Shown piece by piece: positions 1-7,284 of a stretch of 11,515 nt of DNA. Within the stretch, counting starts at the first letter, position 1. Each line of letters starts with the position of its first letter. Made by a program: the position numbers and the translations under genes. The notes beneath the pieces are model-generated. The model saw only the letters and a list, made by a program, of their open reading frames with translations. It was not told where the DNA came from and searched no databases. This DNA comes from Gammaproteobacteria bacterium (GTDB taxonomy: Bacteria; Gemmatimonadota; Gemmatimonadetes; Longimicrobiales; Gaopeijiaceae): assembly GCA_009843625.1 (NCBI GenBank), contig VYDD01000215.1, positions 9,819 to 21,333 on the forward strand. The letters run 5' to 3'.

Positions 1-1340
1 CTATCAAGCGGATCCTGGCGGTCGCGCTGGCGATCGCACTCTCGGATCTCCTGGGACCGGCGGGCGTCACGGCGCAGACGCCGGCCCATGCGAACAACGG
101 CGATCCCACGCTGGCCGCGCTCATCGCGGAAGCGCTGGAGGGCAATCCGCGTGTACGCGGAGCACTCTCGGACGTGCAGGCCGCGCGCGCCCGCGTCCCG
201 CAGGCGGGGACCCTCCCGAATCCGATGGTCGCCTTCACCCAGCACCTGCGGGGGCCCCAGACCCGGGTCGGGCCGCAGACCTCCGGCGTGTCGCTCAGCC
301 AGGCATTCCCCTGGTTCGGGACGCTGTCGGACCGAAGGGACATCGCCGAGGCCGAGGCCGAGAGTCGCGGGGAGACCTACCGGCGGCAAGCGGCCGAAGT
401 GGTGCGGCAGGTAAAGCTGGCCTACTACGACCTCGCCTACCTGGATGAAGCGCTCCGCATCATCGGAGAGGAAGAGCAGCTCCTCCTCCACTACGAGGCC
501 CTCGCCCAGGCGCGCTACTCGCAGGGCTTCGGGCAGCAGCAGGCCGTGCTCAAACTTCAGGCGGAAGTCACCCGTGTCCTGAGCCGCCGCCAGGAACTCC
601 TGCAGCAGCGGACCGATTTCGAGGCCACGCTCAACATCCTCGCGAATCGGCCCGTGGATGCCCCCATCCCGATGATCGAGATGGCGGAACGTCCGCCTGC
701 CAACATTGACGATGAGCGGTTGCGGGCAGCCGGGCTCGGCGCCAGGCCGGAGGTGAGGTCGGCCCGGCTGCGGATCGAGAGCAACGAACGGGCCGTCCGC
801 CTCGCAGGTCGACGCTACCGGCCCGACTTCTCCATCGGCCTCGCCTGGGGCAGCGTTCTCGACCGGCGCGACGACGCGGGCCGCAACGACCCGCCCCCGG
901 ACAACGGACGCGACACCTACAGTCTCACCCTCGGCGCGAGCATTCCGGTTTTCAGGTCCAGCTACAACGCGGGCATGCGCGAGGCTGCGGCGCGCCTCAC
1001 CGCGGCCGAGGAAGCGTACCGGGACGCGGTAAACGGGGTGGCGCTCGCCGTCCGTTCGACCGCGTTCCGCCTGACCACCATCGAAGGGCAGCTTGCCCTC
1101 TTCGAGCGCGCGCTGGTGCCGCAGGCGGAGCAGGCCCTGCGCGCCACCGAGGAGGCGTATTCGGCCGGAGTCACGGGCGTGCTCGAGTTGCTGGACAGCG
1201 AGGCGGTCCTGCTGGACGTCCGTCTGGGCCTCGCGCGCATACGCGCCGACTACATGAAGGCGCTGGCCGACATGGAACGAGCCATCGGCTCGGCTTTTCC
1301 GGAGGAGGAGCCGTCATCTCCGGAAGAGGAGGGATCATGA
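1..1340 (+). CDS. TolC-family outer-membrane efflux factor (CusC-like position), 5' end outside window
   Basis: This gene encodes the outer-membrane channel of a tripartite efflux pump, taking substrate from the adaptor and RND pump encoded just downstream. The reading frame is open from base 3. Its first codons read IKRILAVALAIALSDLLGPA and continue to VTAQT, a signal peptide probably cut at A24|Q25 of the visible frame. The true start therefore lies just before the window; the GTG at 174 is internal. After the signal peptide come two outer-membrane efflux repeats. The first holds PNPMVAF, a SLSQAFPWFG strand and a long helical hairpin; the second holds RPEVRSARLRIESNERAVRLA, YRPDFSIGLAWG and TLGASIPVF, followed by another helical hairpin. 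There is no lipobox cysteine, unlike E. coli CusC. The tail is acidic (PEEEPSSPEEEGS). Its TGA overlaps the next gene's ATG, so translation is probably coupled. The family assignment is firm; the role in copper/silver export follows from the neighbours. Confidence 0.93.
   Translation, partial: IKRILAVALAIALSDLLGPAGVTAQTPAHANNGDPTLAALIAEALEGNPRVRGALSDVQAARARVPQAGTLPNPMVAFTQHLRGPQTRVGPQTSGVSLSQAFPWFGTLSDRRDIAEAEAESRGETYRRQAAEVVRQVKLAYYDLAYLDEALRIIGEEEQLLLHYEALAQARYSQGFGQQQAVLKLQAEVTRVLSRRQELLQQRTDFEATLNILANRPVDAPIPMIEMAERPPANIDDERLRAAGLGARPEVRSARLRIESNERAVRLAGRRYRPDFSIGLAWGSVLDRRDDAGRNDPPPDNGRDTYSLTLGASIPVFRSSYNAGMREAAARLTAAEEAYRDAVNGVALAVRSTAFRLTTIEGQLALFERALVPQAEQALRATEEAYSAGVTGVLELLDSEAVLLDVRLGLARIRADYMKALADMERAIGSAFPEEEPSSPEEEGS
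1298..1338 (+). repeat. 21-bp tandem duplication spanning the ribosome-binding site and start region
   Basis: The 13-mer TCCGGAGGAGGAG at 1298-1310 recurs with one mismatch at 1319-1331. The following TCAT at 1314-1317 recurs at 1335-1338, so the period is 21 bp (7 codons) and about 16 of 20 positions match. In the upstream gene it encodes the doubled PEEE tail. In the mRNA it gives two Shine-Dalgarno-like runs, of which only the second is followed by ATG. It may be a small slippage duplication kept because it preserves the frame. Confidence 0.6.
1326..1333 (+). promoter_or_regulatory. Strong Shine-Dalgarno site for the cusB-like gene
   Basis: The purine run GAGGAGGG ends three bases before the ATG at 1337 and lies inside the last codons of the outer-membrane factor gene. 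It is the clearest ribosome-binding site in the window. It supports the ATG at 1337 as the real start and a translationally coupled ATGA junction. Confidence 0.75.
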
Positions 1341-2800
1341 AGAACACGAGGAGGTTTCAGTTCGCCGCAGTCGTGGCGCTGGGCGTCGTGATTGGTGCCG
1401 GCGGTGCGTTGCTGCTGATGCGCATCCTGCCCGGGGAGCCGATGAACGAGGCGCAGGCCGGAGCCGGCGAAAGCGGAGCCCTCGCGCCCGGAGGACAGGC
1501 CGCGCCCGCGGACGAACGCAGGATCCTGTACTGGCGAGCACCGATGGATCCGAACTACACCTCCGACCGCCCGGGCAGGTCCCCGATGGGGATGGAGCTG
1601 GTTCCGGTCTATGCGGACGAGGGTCTCGGGGACGGTCAGGTCCGGGTGAGTCCGAGCTTCCTGCAGAACTTCGCCGTGCGCACGGCCGCGGTGCATCGCG
1701 GCTCGCTCCCCGTCCTCATCCGCACGGTCGGCATCCTGGCGCACAACGAGGAGCGGGTGGTGTCGGTCCAGACCAAGTACGAGGGCTGGATCGAGCAGGC
1801 CAGCGTGAACAACGTGGGCGAGACGGTCGCGAGGGGCGACGTGCTCTTCGAGATCTACAGCCCGGAACTGGTCTCGACACAGCGCGAGTTCGTCGGGGCG
1901 ATGGAGTACGTCGGGCGCCTGCGGGACGGCGGAGCCTATCCGGAAGCCATCGAGCGCGCGCAGTCGCTCCTGGAGGCGACCCGGGAGCGCCTGCTGTACT
2001 GGGACATGACCGAGGCGCAGATCGACGCGCTCGCCGAGTCGGGGGCGGTCGCGCGCACGGTCCGGGTCTTCTCGCCCGCCACCGGCTTCATCGTCGAGAA
2101 GATGGGCGACTCGATGGAAGGGTTGCGGATCTCGCCCGGGATGACGGTCCTGAAGATCGCAGACCACTCGACGCTCTGGGCCGAGACCGAGTTCTACGAG
2201 GACGATCTCAGGCACGTGGGGGAAGGCGAGGCCGTGGAGATCGAGGCGGACGCGTTTCCCGACCGGCGCTGGGACGGGCGCATCCTCTTCTTTAGTCCCG
2301 CGGTGAATACGCAGACTCGGACGCTCACGGCGTTCGTGGAGGTGGCCAACGCCGACCTGCGGCTCCGGCCCGGGATGTACGTCGACGTGACGGCGCGGGC
2401 CAGCGGCGCTTCCGACGCGGTGATGGTGGCGGCCGAGGCGGTGCTGCACAGCGGAACCCGCGCGGTGGTGATCGTGGCCAAGGGCGAGGGCGTGTTCGAG
2501 CCCCGCGAGGTCGTGCTCGGAACCGAGAGCGAGGGCATGCAGGAGGTGACGTCCGGGCTGATCCCGGGAGAGCGGGTCCTCGTCTCGTCCCAGTTCCTCA
2601 TCGACGCCGACGCCAACCTCAAGGCCGCCATCTCGCAGCTGTTGAGCGGCGCGGAGTCGGGGCAGCCGCCTGCGGGCGGCGAGATGCAGCACGGGGAGAT
2701 GCGCGGTTCGAGCGGCGAAACGCCGGGCTCGCACTTACCAGCGCGAGGCGGTGCTGAAGTGATGCCGGAGGCGCCCTCCGCCCTCCGCCCCGCGCGCTGA
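1337..2800 (+). CDS. cusB: CusB-like periplasmic adaptor (membrane fusion protein) of a Cu(I)/Ag(I) efflux RND pump
   Basis: This periplasmic adaptor links the RND pump to the outer-membrane channel and in Cus systems hands Cu(I)/Ag(I) to the pump. The 487 residues start with a membrane anchor (about 10-30) and an Ala/Gly-rich linker. A CusB-type metal-binding segment follows at about 63-92 (YWRAPMDPNY, then SPMGMELVPVY). Its M70, M84 and M86 match the three copper-binding methionines of E. coli CusB (spacing 14 and 2 here, 15 and 2 there). The barrel-sandwich/lipoyl part follows, with YEGWIE at 148 and VGETVARGDVLFEIYSPEL ending near 178, then helical-hairpin and beta-barrel regions. The C-terminal tail after about 440 is low-complexity and carries M450, H452, M455, H466 and M476. 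No cysteines sit in the metal segment. The start is fixed by a strong Shine-Dalgarno run and a 4-bp overlap with the preceding gene. Family and metal class are well supported; which metal is used in the cell is inferred. Confidence 0.95.
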   Translation: MKNTRRFQFAAVVALGVVIGAGGALLLMRILPGEPMNEAQAGAGESGALAPGGQAAPADERRILYWRAPMDPNYTSDRPGRSPMGMELVPVYADEGLGDGQVRVSPSFLQNFAVRTAAVHRGSLPVLIRTVGILAHNEERVVSVQTKYEGWIEQASVNNVGETVARGDVLFEIYSPELVSTQREFVGAMEYVGRLRDGGAYPEAIERAQSLLEATRERLLYWDMTEAQIDALAESGAVARTVRVFSPATGFIVEKMGDSMEGLRISPGMTVLKIADHSTLWAETEFYEDDLRHVGEGEAVEIEADAFPDRRWDGRILFFSPAVNTQTRTLTAFVEVANADLRLRPGMYVDVTARASGASDAVMVAAEAVLHSGTRAVVIVAKGEGVFEPREVVLGTESEGMQEVTSGLIPGERVLVSSQFLIDADANLKAAISQLLSGAESGQPPAGGEMQHGEMRGSSGETPGSHLPARGGAEVMPEAPSALRPAR

Positions 2801-2812
2801 CGGGGCCCGGTC

Positions 2813-5800
2813 ATGTTCGCGCGCATCATCGACGGCTCCATCAGGAACCGGCCCCTGATCCTCGTCGGCGCCCTCGCGGTCGTGGTGGCGGGCGTCTTCT
2901 CGCTGTCCCGCACCCCCATCGACGCCATTCCGGATCTCTCGGACGTGCAGGTCATCATCCAGACGGAGTATCCCGGGCAGGCCCCGCGCATCGTCGAGGA
3001 CCAGGTCACCTACCCCGTCGCCACCCAGATGCTGGCGGCGCCGTTCGCCCAGGTGGTGCGCGCCTATTCGTTCTTCGGGGTGTCCTTCGTGTACGTGATC
3101 TTCGAGGAGGGAACCGACCTCTACTGGGCCAGAAGCCGGGTTCTGGAGTACCTGAACTCCCTCTCCGAGCAGCTGCCGCCGGGTATCACGCCCAGGCTCG
3201 GGCCCGATGCCACCGGGGTCGGCTGGGCCTTCGTGTACGCGCTCCGGTCCGATCGCCACGACCTTGGGGAGCTGCGCTCGATCCAGGACTGGTTCCTCAG
3301 GTATGAGCTGACGGCGGTGCCCGGGGTCTCGGAAGTGGCCAGCGTGGGCGGGTTCGTGCGCCAGTACCAGATCACGGTCGACCCGAACCGGCTGCGCGCG
3401 TACGACCTGTCCATCTCGGCCATCCGCTCCGCCATCCAGGAGAGCAACAGCGATGTCGGGGGCGGCCTCATCGAGGTCGCCGAGCGGGAGTTCATGATTC
3501 GCGGCCTCGGCTACATCCGGTCGGTGGACGACATTCGCCGGATCGGTCTCGGCGTGAGCGCGGACGGGACGCCGATCCTCCTTGAGGACGTCGCGCGCGT
3601 GAACCTTGGCCCGGAAGGACGCCGCGGGCTCGCCGAGTGGAACGGGGAGGGAGAGACGGTCGGCGGCATCGTCGTGGTGCGGTCCGGCGCGGACACGCGG
3701 CGGGTGATCCGGGACGTGAAGGACAAGCTGGCGGAGATCACGCCGGGTCTGCCGGAGGGCGTCGAGATCGAAGTGGCCTACGACCGCAGCGCGCTGATCG
3801 ACCGGGCGGTCGGGAGCATCCGCATGAGCCTCGCGCAGCAGCTTGCGATCGTGGGCCTGGTGTGCCTCGTCTTCCTCTTCCACCTGCGCAGCGGCCTCGT
3901 GGCCGTCATCGCGCTGCCGGTGGGGATCCTGATGGCGCTGCTCGTGGGGCGGCTGCAGGGGCTGACGCTCAACATCATGTCCCTGGGCGGGATCGCGGTC
4001 GCGATCGGAACGATGGTGGACGCGGGGATCGTGATGGTCGAAAACGCCCACAGGCACCTCGCCCGCGACGGGGGCCGCAGGCCGCACTGGGAGATCGTCG
4101 CCTCGGCGGCGCGCGAGGTGGGTCCGTCGCTGTTCGTGGCGCTCCTGGTGATCACCGTCTCGTTCATGCCCGTCTTCACCCTAGCAGCGCAGGAGGGGCG
4201 GATGTTAAAGACGCTCGCCTTCACCAAGACCTACGCGATGGCGTCCGCTGCGCTCCTGTCGGTGACGCTCGTTCCGGTGCTGGTGGGCTACTGGGTGCGC
4301 GGGAGGATCCGCCGGCCATCGAGCACCCCGCTCGGACGGCACCTGGCACGAACGTACTGGCCGGTTCTCGGGTTCGTGCTGCGTTTCCGGACCTGGGTCC
4401 TCGCCGCCGCCGTGCTCGGACTGACTGCGACCATCGTGCCGCTGTCGCGTCTGGGGTCGGAGTTCATGCCGCCGCTGTGGGAAGGCGACCTGCTCTACAT
4501 GCCCACCACTCTCCCCGGAGTCTCCATCACCGAGGCGCGCGAGATCCTGCAGCAGACGGACCGCATCATCTACACCTTCCCCGAAGTCCAGCACGTCTTC
4601 GGCAAGGTCGGGCGGGCGGAAACGGCAACCGATCCCGCGCCCCTGTCCATGCTCGAGACCACCATCGCGCTGAAACCCCGCGACCAGTGGCGGCAGGGGA
4701 TGACGCCCGAGAGGCTCATCGAGGAGCTCGACGCGGCCCTGCAGATTCCGGGGCTGACCAACGCCTGGACCATGCCCATCCGGAGCCGGATCGACATGCT
4801 CTCGACCGGCATCCGCACGCCCGTGGGCATCAAGATCGCCGGTCCCGATCTGGCCGAGCTGGAGAGGCTGGGGCGCGAGATCGAGGATGTGCTGCGCGGC
4901 GTTCGCGGGACCGCCAGCGTGTACGCGGACCGGGTGATGGGCGGCAACTACCTCGACTTCGACATCGACCGAGAGGCGATCGCCCGCCACGGACTCACCG
5001 TGAGGGACGTGCAGGAGGTGATCCGGACGGCCATCGGCGGGATGAACGTGACGACGACGGTCGAGGGCCTCACGCGTTATCCCGTCAACCTGCGCTACAG
5101 CCGGGAACTGCGGGACGATCTGCCCGCGTTGCGCGCCGTCCTGGTGACGACGCCCCAAGGTCACCAGGTGCCGCTGGGACAGCTGGCCGGCATGGAATAC
5201 GTGGTCGGTCCCCCCAGCATCAAGAGCGAGGGCGCCAAGCCCAACGCTTGGGTGTACGTCGACCTGCGCGACGTCGACATCGGCGGCTACGTGGAGACGG
5301 CGCGCGAGGCGGTCGCGGCCGGGGTCGCCCTGCCGCCCGGATACACCATCGCGTGGAGCGGGCAATACGAGTACCTGGAGCGCGCCGAACGGCGTCTCAT
5401 GTACGTGGTTCCGCTGACCCTCCTGCTGATCTTCGTCCTGATCTACCTGGCGAACCGGTCTGCGGCGGAGACCGGTCTCGTGCTGCTCGGCGTTCCGTTT
5501 GCGGTCGCCGGGTCGTTCTGGCTCCTCTACATCCTCGGCTACGACCTCAGCATCGCGGTCTGGATCGGGATCATCGCGCTGGCCGGCCTCTATGCCGAAA
5601 CCGCGATCGTGTTTCTGCTCTACCTGAACATCTCGCTGCGCGACTACCGCGACCGCGGACTGCTGAAGGACCGCGCCGCGCTGGCGCACGCGATTCGAAG
5701 CGGCTCCATCAAGCGGGTCCGGCCGATCATGATGACCATCGCCACCGATGTGCTCGGGCTGATGCCGATCATGTGGAGCGCGGGCGCTGGCGCCGACGTC

Positions 5801-5941
5801 ATGAAGCGGATCGCGGCGCCCCTGGTCGGAGGGGTCGTGACGTCGGGCGCCGTGGTGCTGCTGCTCTTCCCGGCGGTCTACTACCTGTGGAAGGCGCGCG
5901 GGCTGCCGGAGGGGCGAGGAGAGAGCGTTCCCGCAGTCTGA
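2813..5941 (+). CDS. cusA: CusA-like heavy-metal efflux RND pump (HME-RND, copper/silver type)
   Basis: This inner-membrane proton-driven pump is the motor of the tripartite system. Its 1042 residues compare with 1047 in E. coli CusA, and it aligns with it throughout: the N-terminal helix with TPIDAIPDLSDVQVII, YWARSRVLEYLN, GPDATGVGWAF, the first transmembrane bundle near 335-500, a second periplasmic loop, and a C-terminal bundle from about 865. The TM4 stretch AIGTMVDAGIVMVENAH is of the Cu/Ag type (HME4) and contains D403, the likely proton-relay residue. The periplasmic methionine triad is intact: M563 (DLLYM), M613 (PLSM) and M662 (RIDM) correspond to E. coli M573, M623 and M672 with identical spacing. 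E615 and D607 match E. coli E625 and D617. The stepping methionines M389, M401, M476 and M997 match E. coli M391, M403, M486 and M1009, while M271 is replaced by G269. The ATG lies 12 bp after the cusB stop with only a weak Shine-Dalgarno, suggesting coupling. No frameshift is seen. Confidence 0.97.
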   Translation: MFARIIDGSIRNRPLILVGALAVVVAGVFSLSRTPIDAIPDLSDVQVIIQTEYPGQAPRIVEDQVTYPVATQMLAAPFAQVVRAYSFFGVSFVYVIFEEGTDLYWARSRVLEYLNSLSEQLPPGITPRLGPDATGVGWAFVYALRSDRHDLGELRSIQDWFLRYELTAVPGVSEVASVGGFVRQYQITVDPNRLRAYDLSISAIRSAIQESNSDVGGGLIEVAEREFMIRGLGYIRSVDDIRRIGLGVSADGTPILLEDVARVNLGPEGRRGLAEWNGEGETVGGIVVVRSGADTRRVIRDVKDKLAEITPGLPEGVEIEVAYDRSALIDRAVGSIRMSLAQQLAIVGLVCLVFLFHLRSGLVAVIALPVGILMALLVGRLQGLTLNIMSLGGIAVAIGTMVDAGIVMVENAHRHLARDGGRRPHWEIVASAAREVGPSLFVALLVITVSFMPVFTLAAQEGRMLKTLAFTKTYAMASAALLSVTLVPVLVGYWVRGRIRRPSSTPLGRHLARTYWPVLGFVLRFRTWVLAAAVLGLTATIVPLSRLGSEFMPPLWEGDLLYMPTTLPGVSITEAREILQQTDRIIYTFPEVQHVFGKVGRAETATDPAPLSMLETTIALKPRDQWRQGMTPERLIEELDAALQIPGLTNAWTMPIRSRIDMLSTGIRTPVGIKIAGPDLAELERLGREIEDVLRGVRGTASVYADRVMGGNYLDFDIDREAIARHGLTVRDVQEVIRTAIGGMNVTTTVEGLTRYPVNLRYSRELRDDLPALRAVLVTTPQGHQVPLGQLAGMEYVVGPPSIKSEGAKPNAWVYVDLRDVDIGGYVETAREAVAAGVALPPGYTIAWSGQYEYLERAERRLMYVVPLTLLLIFVLIYLANRSAAETGLVLLGVPFAVAGSFWLLYILGYDLSIAVWIGIIALAGLYAETAIVFLLYLNISLRDYRDRGLLKDRAALAHAIRSGSIKRVRPIMMTIATDVLGLMPIMWSAGAGADVMKRIAAPLVGGVVTSGAVVLLLFPAVYYLWKARGLPEGRGESVPAV

Positions 5942-5966
5942 CGGCGGTGATCCGCGGCGGGGGTAG

Positions 5967-5983
5967 GCGCGCGGCGGGCGCGC
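5967..5983 (+). terminator. Possible GC hairpin after the efflux operon (weak terminator candidate)
   Basis: The arms GCGCGC (5967-5972) and GCGCGC (5978-5983) can pair around a five-base GGCGG loop, 25 bp after the pump stop codon. No T-run follows (AGATAGTGTAAT), so a classical intrinsic terminator is not shown. In such GC-rich DNA a hairpin of this size can arise by chance. Confidence 0.25.
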
Positions 5984-5989
5984 AGATAG

Positions 5990-5995
5990 TGTAAT
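5990..5995 (+). promoter_or_regulatory. Possible -10 element upstream of the MscS-family gene
   Basis: TGTAAT matches TATAAT in five of six positions and lies in the only AT-richer patch of the 95-bp gap. Transcription starting some 7 bases downstream would fit an ATG start at 6037 better than the TTG at 6004. No convincing -35 box is seen in the GC-rich sequence before it, so this is a tentative mark only. Confidence 0.2.
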
Positions 5996-6036
5996 CTTCA
6001 GTCTTGCCGCAGACCTGCCGGAAAACCCGCCTGCAC

Positions 6037-7284
6037 ATGCCCGCACGAGATACACACAGCGACGCCGCCCGGCTCCTCTCGCGTGCTGCGAGCCGGATCC
6101 TGCTTCTGACGGCGATGGCGGCGTGCGCGGATGCCCCGCCAGACTCGGGGTCCGGCACAGTGGTGATCACGGGGACGGAGCAGGCTGGCGTTCCTGGCGC
6201 CGAAGCGGGCGCGGAGGCGGAACCGGTCACCGAACTCGCCGCGGACGCCGGAGCCGAAGCTGACCCGGCGGCCGCGGGCCAGCAGCAGGCTCCCCCATCC
6301 CAGGCGACGCTCGACTCGCTCGCCGCGCAGTTGAGTGATATCACCGCGGCGCAGCAGTTGATACTATCCCGACTGGACGCGATGGAGCAGGGCGGGACAG
6401 TGGCCGCGGCCCCGGCTGACACAGCCGCTGGCGTCGCCCTGGATCTGGAGGAGGCGACCGAAGACGTCCGGAGTCTCGGGGTGGGCATCTTCTGGTCGCT
6501 GGTCATCATCGTCGTCTTTCACTTCCTGATCCGGGCGCTGGCATGGGTCCTTGAGACGCTGGCCGAACGGAGCGTCAGGCGCCGCCTCACATTCAAGTGG
6601 CTCATCCCCATCACGCGCATGGCGCTGTGGGGGATCGCGGCGTATCTGATTCTGCGCACCGTCTTCCGGGTCGACGCCCAGGGACTCCTCGCCGCGAGCG
6701 CGGCGCTTGGCCTGGCGCTCGGCATCGCCGCGCAGGATCTGCTCAAGAACGTGTTCGGGGGCCTGATCGTCGTCTTCGACCAGCCCTTCCAGGTGGGCGA
6801 CAAGATCTCGGTCGGGGGGACCTACGGAGAGGTGGTGTCGATCGGCCTCAGGTCGACGCGCATCGTGACCGCCGACGACAACCTGGTGACCGTACCCAAC
6901 TCCCAGGTCGTGGAGGAGCAGGTCGCCAACGCCAACGCCGGACAACTGAACTGCCAGGTGGTTACCGATCTCTACCTGCCGGGACGGGTGGACGAGCGCA
7001 AGGCCAGGGAGATCGCCTTCGAGGCGGCGGTGACTTCCCGGTACGTCTTCCTGAACAAGCCCATCGTGGTGCTCGTCGGAGACGAGTTCCGCACCACGTT
7101 CGTCACCCGTGTGAGAGTGAAGGCCTACGTGCTGGATCCCCGCTTCGAGTTCCTGATGCAGAGCGACATCACCGAGCGGGCGCGCGATGGCTTCCGCGCT
7201 GCGGGGCTCATGCCGGAGCGCGACTGGTATCCGATGGTCGAAGCGCCGGAAGCGACTATCTCCGGTGATAGCGGGGCGCGGTGA
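6037..7284 (+). CDS. MscS-family small-conductance mechanosensitive channel with predicted lipidated periplasmic N-terminus
   Basis: This inner-membrane channel of the MscS family would release small solutes when membrane tension rises. Numbered from ATG 6037 (415 residues), it opens with RLLSRAASR, a short hydrophobic run and MAAC, a lipobox-like end with C30. A low-complexity Ala/Glu/Pro segment (31-90) and a short predicted coiled coil (about 90-117) follow. Transmembrane helices lie near 148-174, 188-208 and 214-247. The pore helix has the small-residue pattern AASAALGLALGIAAQDLLKN (219-238), then VFGGLIVVF, FQVGDKI and VTVPNSQV (284-291), all hallmark MscS positions. Three helices from a periplasmic N-terminus put the C-terminal vestibule in the cytoplasm, which agrees with a lipid anchor. 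An in-frame TTG at 6004 would add 11 residues; I prefer the ATG because it gives a better signal sequence. The stop overlaps the next gene's GTG. The family is certain; the lipidation is inferred. Confidence 0.92.
   Translation: MPARDTHSDAARLLSRAASRILLLTAMAACADAPPDSGSGTVVITGTEQAGVPGAEAGAEAEPVTELAADAGAEADPAAAGQQQAPPSQATLDSLAAQLSDITAAQQLILSRLDAMEQGGTVAAAPADTAAGVALDLEEATEDVRSLGVGIFWSLVIIVVFHFLIRALAWVLETLAERSVRRRLTFKWLIPITRMALWGIAAYLILRTVFRVDAQGLLAASAALGLALGIAAQDLLKNVFGGLIVVFDQPFQVGDKISVGGTYGEVVSIGLRSTRIVTADDNLVTVPNSQVVEEQVANANAGQLNCQVVTDLYLPGRVDERKAREIAFEAAVTSRYVFLNKPIVVLVGDEFRTTFVTRVRVKAYVLDPRFEFLMQSDITERARDGFRAAGLMPERDWYPMVEAPEATISGDSGAR

Noticed and set aside
4180..4210. Rare CTA and TTA leucine codons close together in the pump gene
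   Set aside because: Isolated CTA/TTA codons also occur in the channel gene (near 6364) and the large gene (near 7569), so there is no special signal, and the protein aligns normally here.
3637..5994. 785-codon plus-strand frame overlapping the pump gene
   Set aside because: It lies in a shifted frame of a full-length, motif-complete CusA. Its Arg/Gly/Asp-rich translation has no recognisable domain.
6004..6036. TTG at 6004 as start of the MscS-family gene
   Set aside because: It adds 11 residues that lengthen the N-terminus before the signal sequence and has no clear ribosome site. The ATG at 6037 gives a compact signal sequence. TTG remains possible.
1250..6055. Long open frames on the minus strand opposite the cus genes (1250-2734, 2735-4087, 4205-6055)
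   Set aside because: They mirror well-recognised proteins on the plus strand, are Arg/His/Asp-rich without family motifs, and are what a GC-rich coding strand produces by chance.
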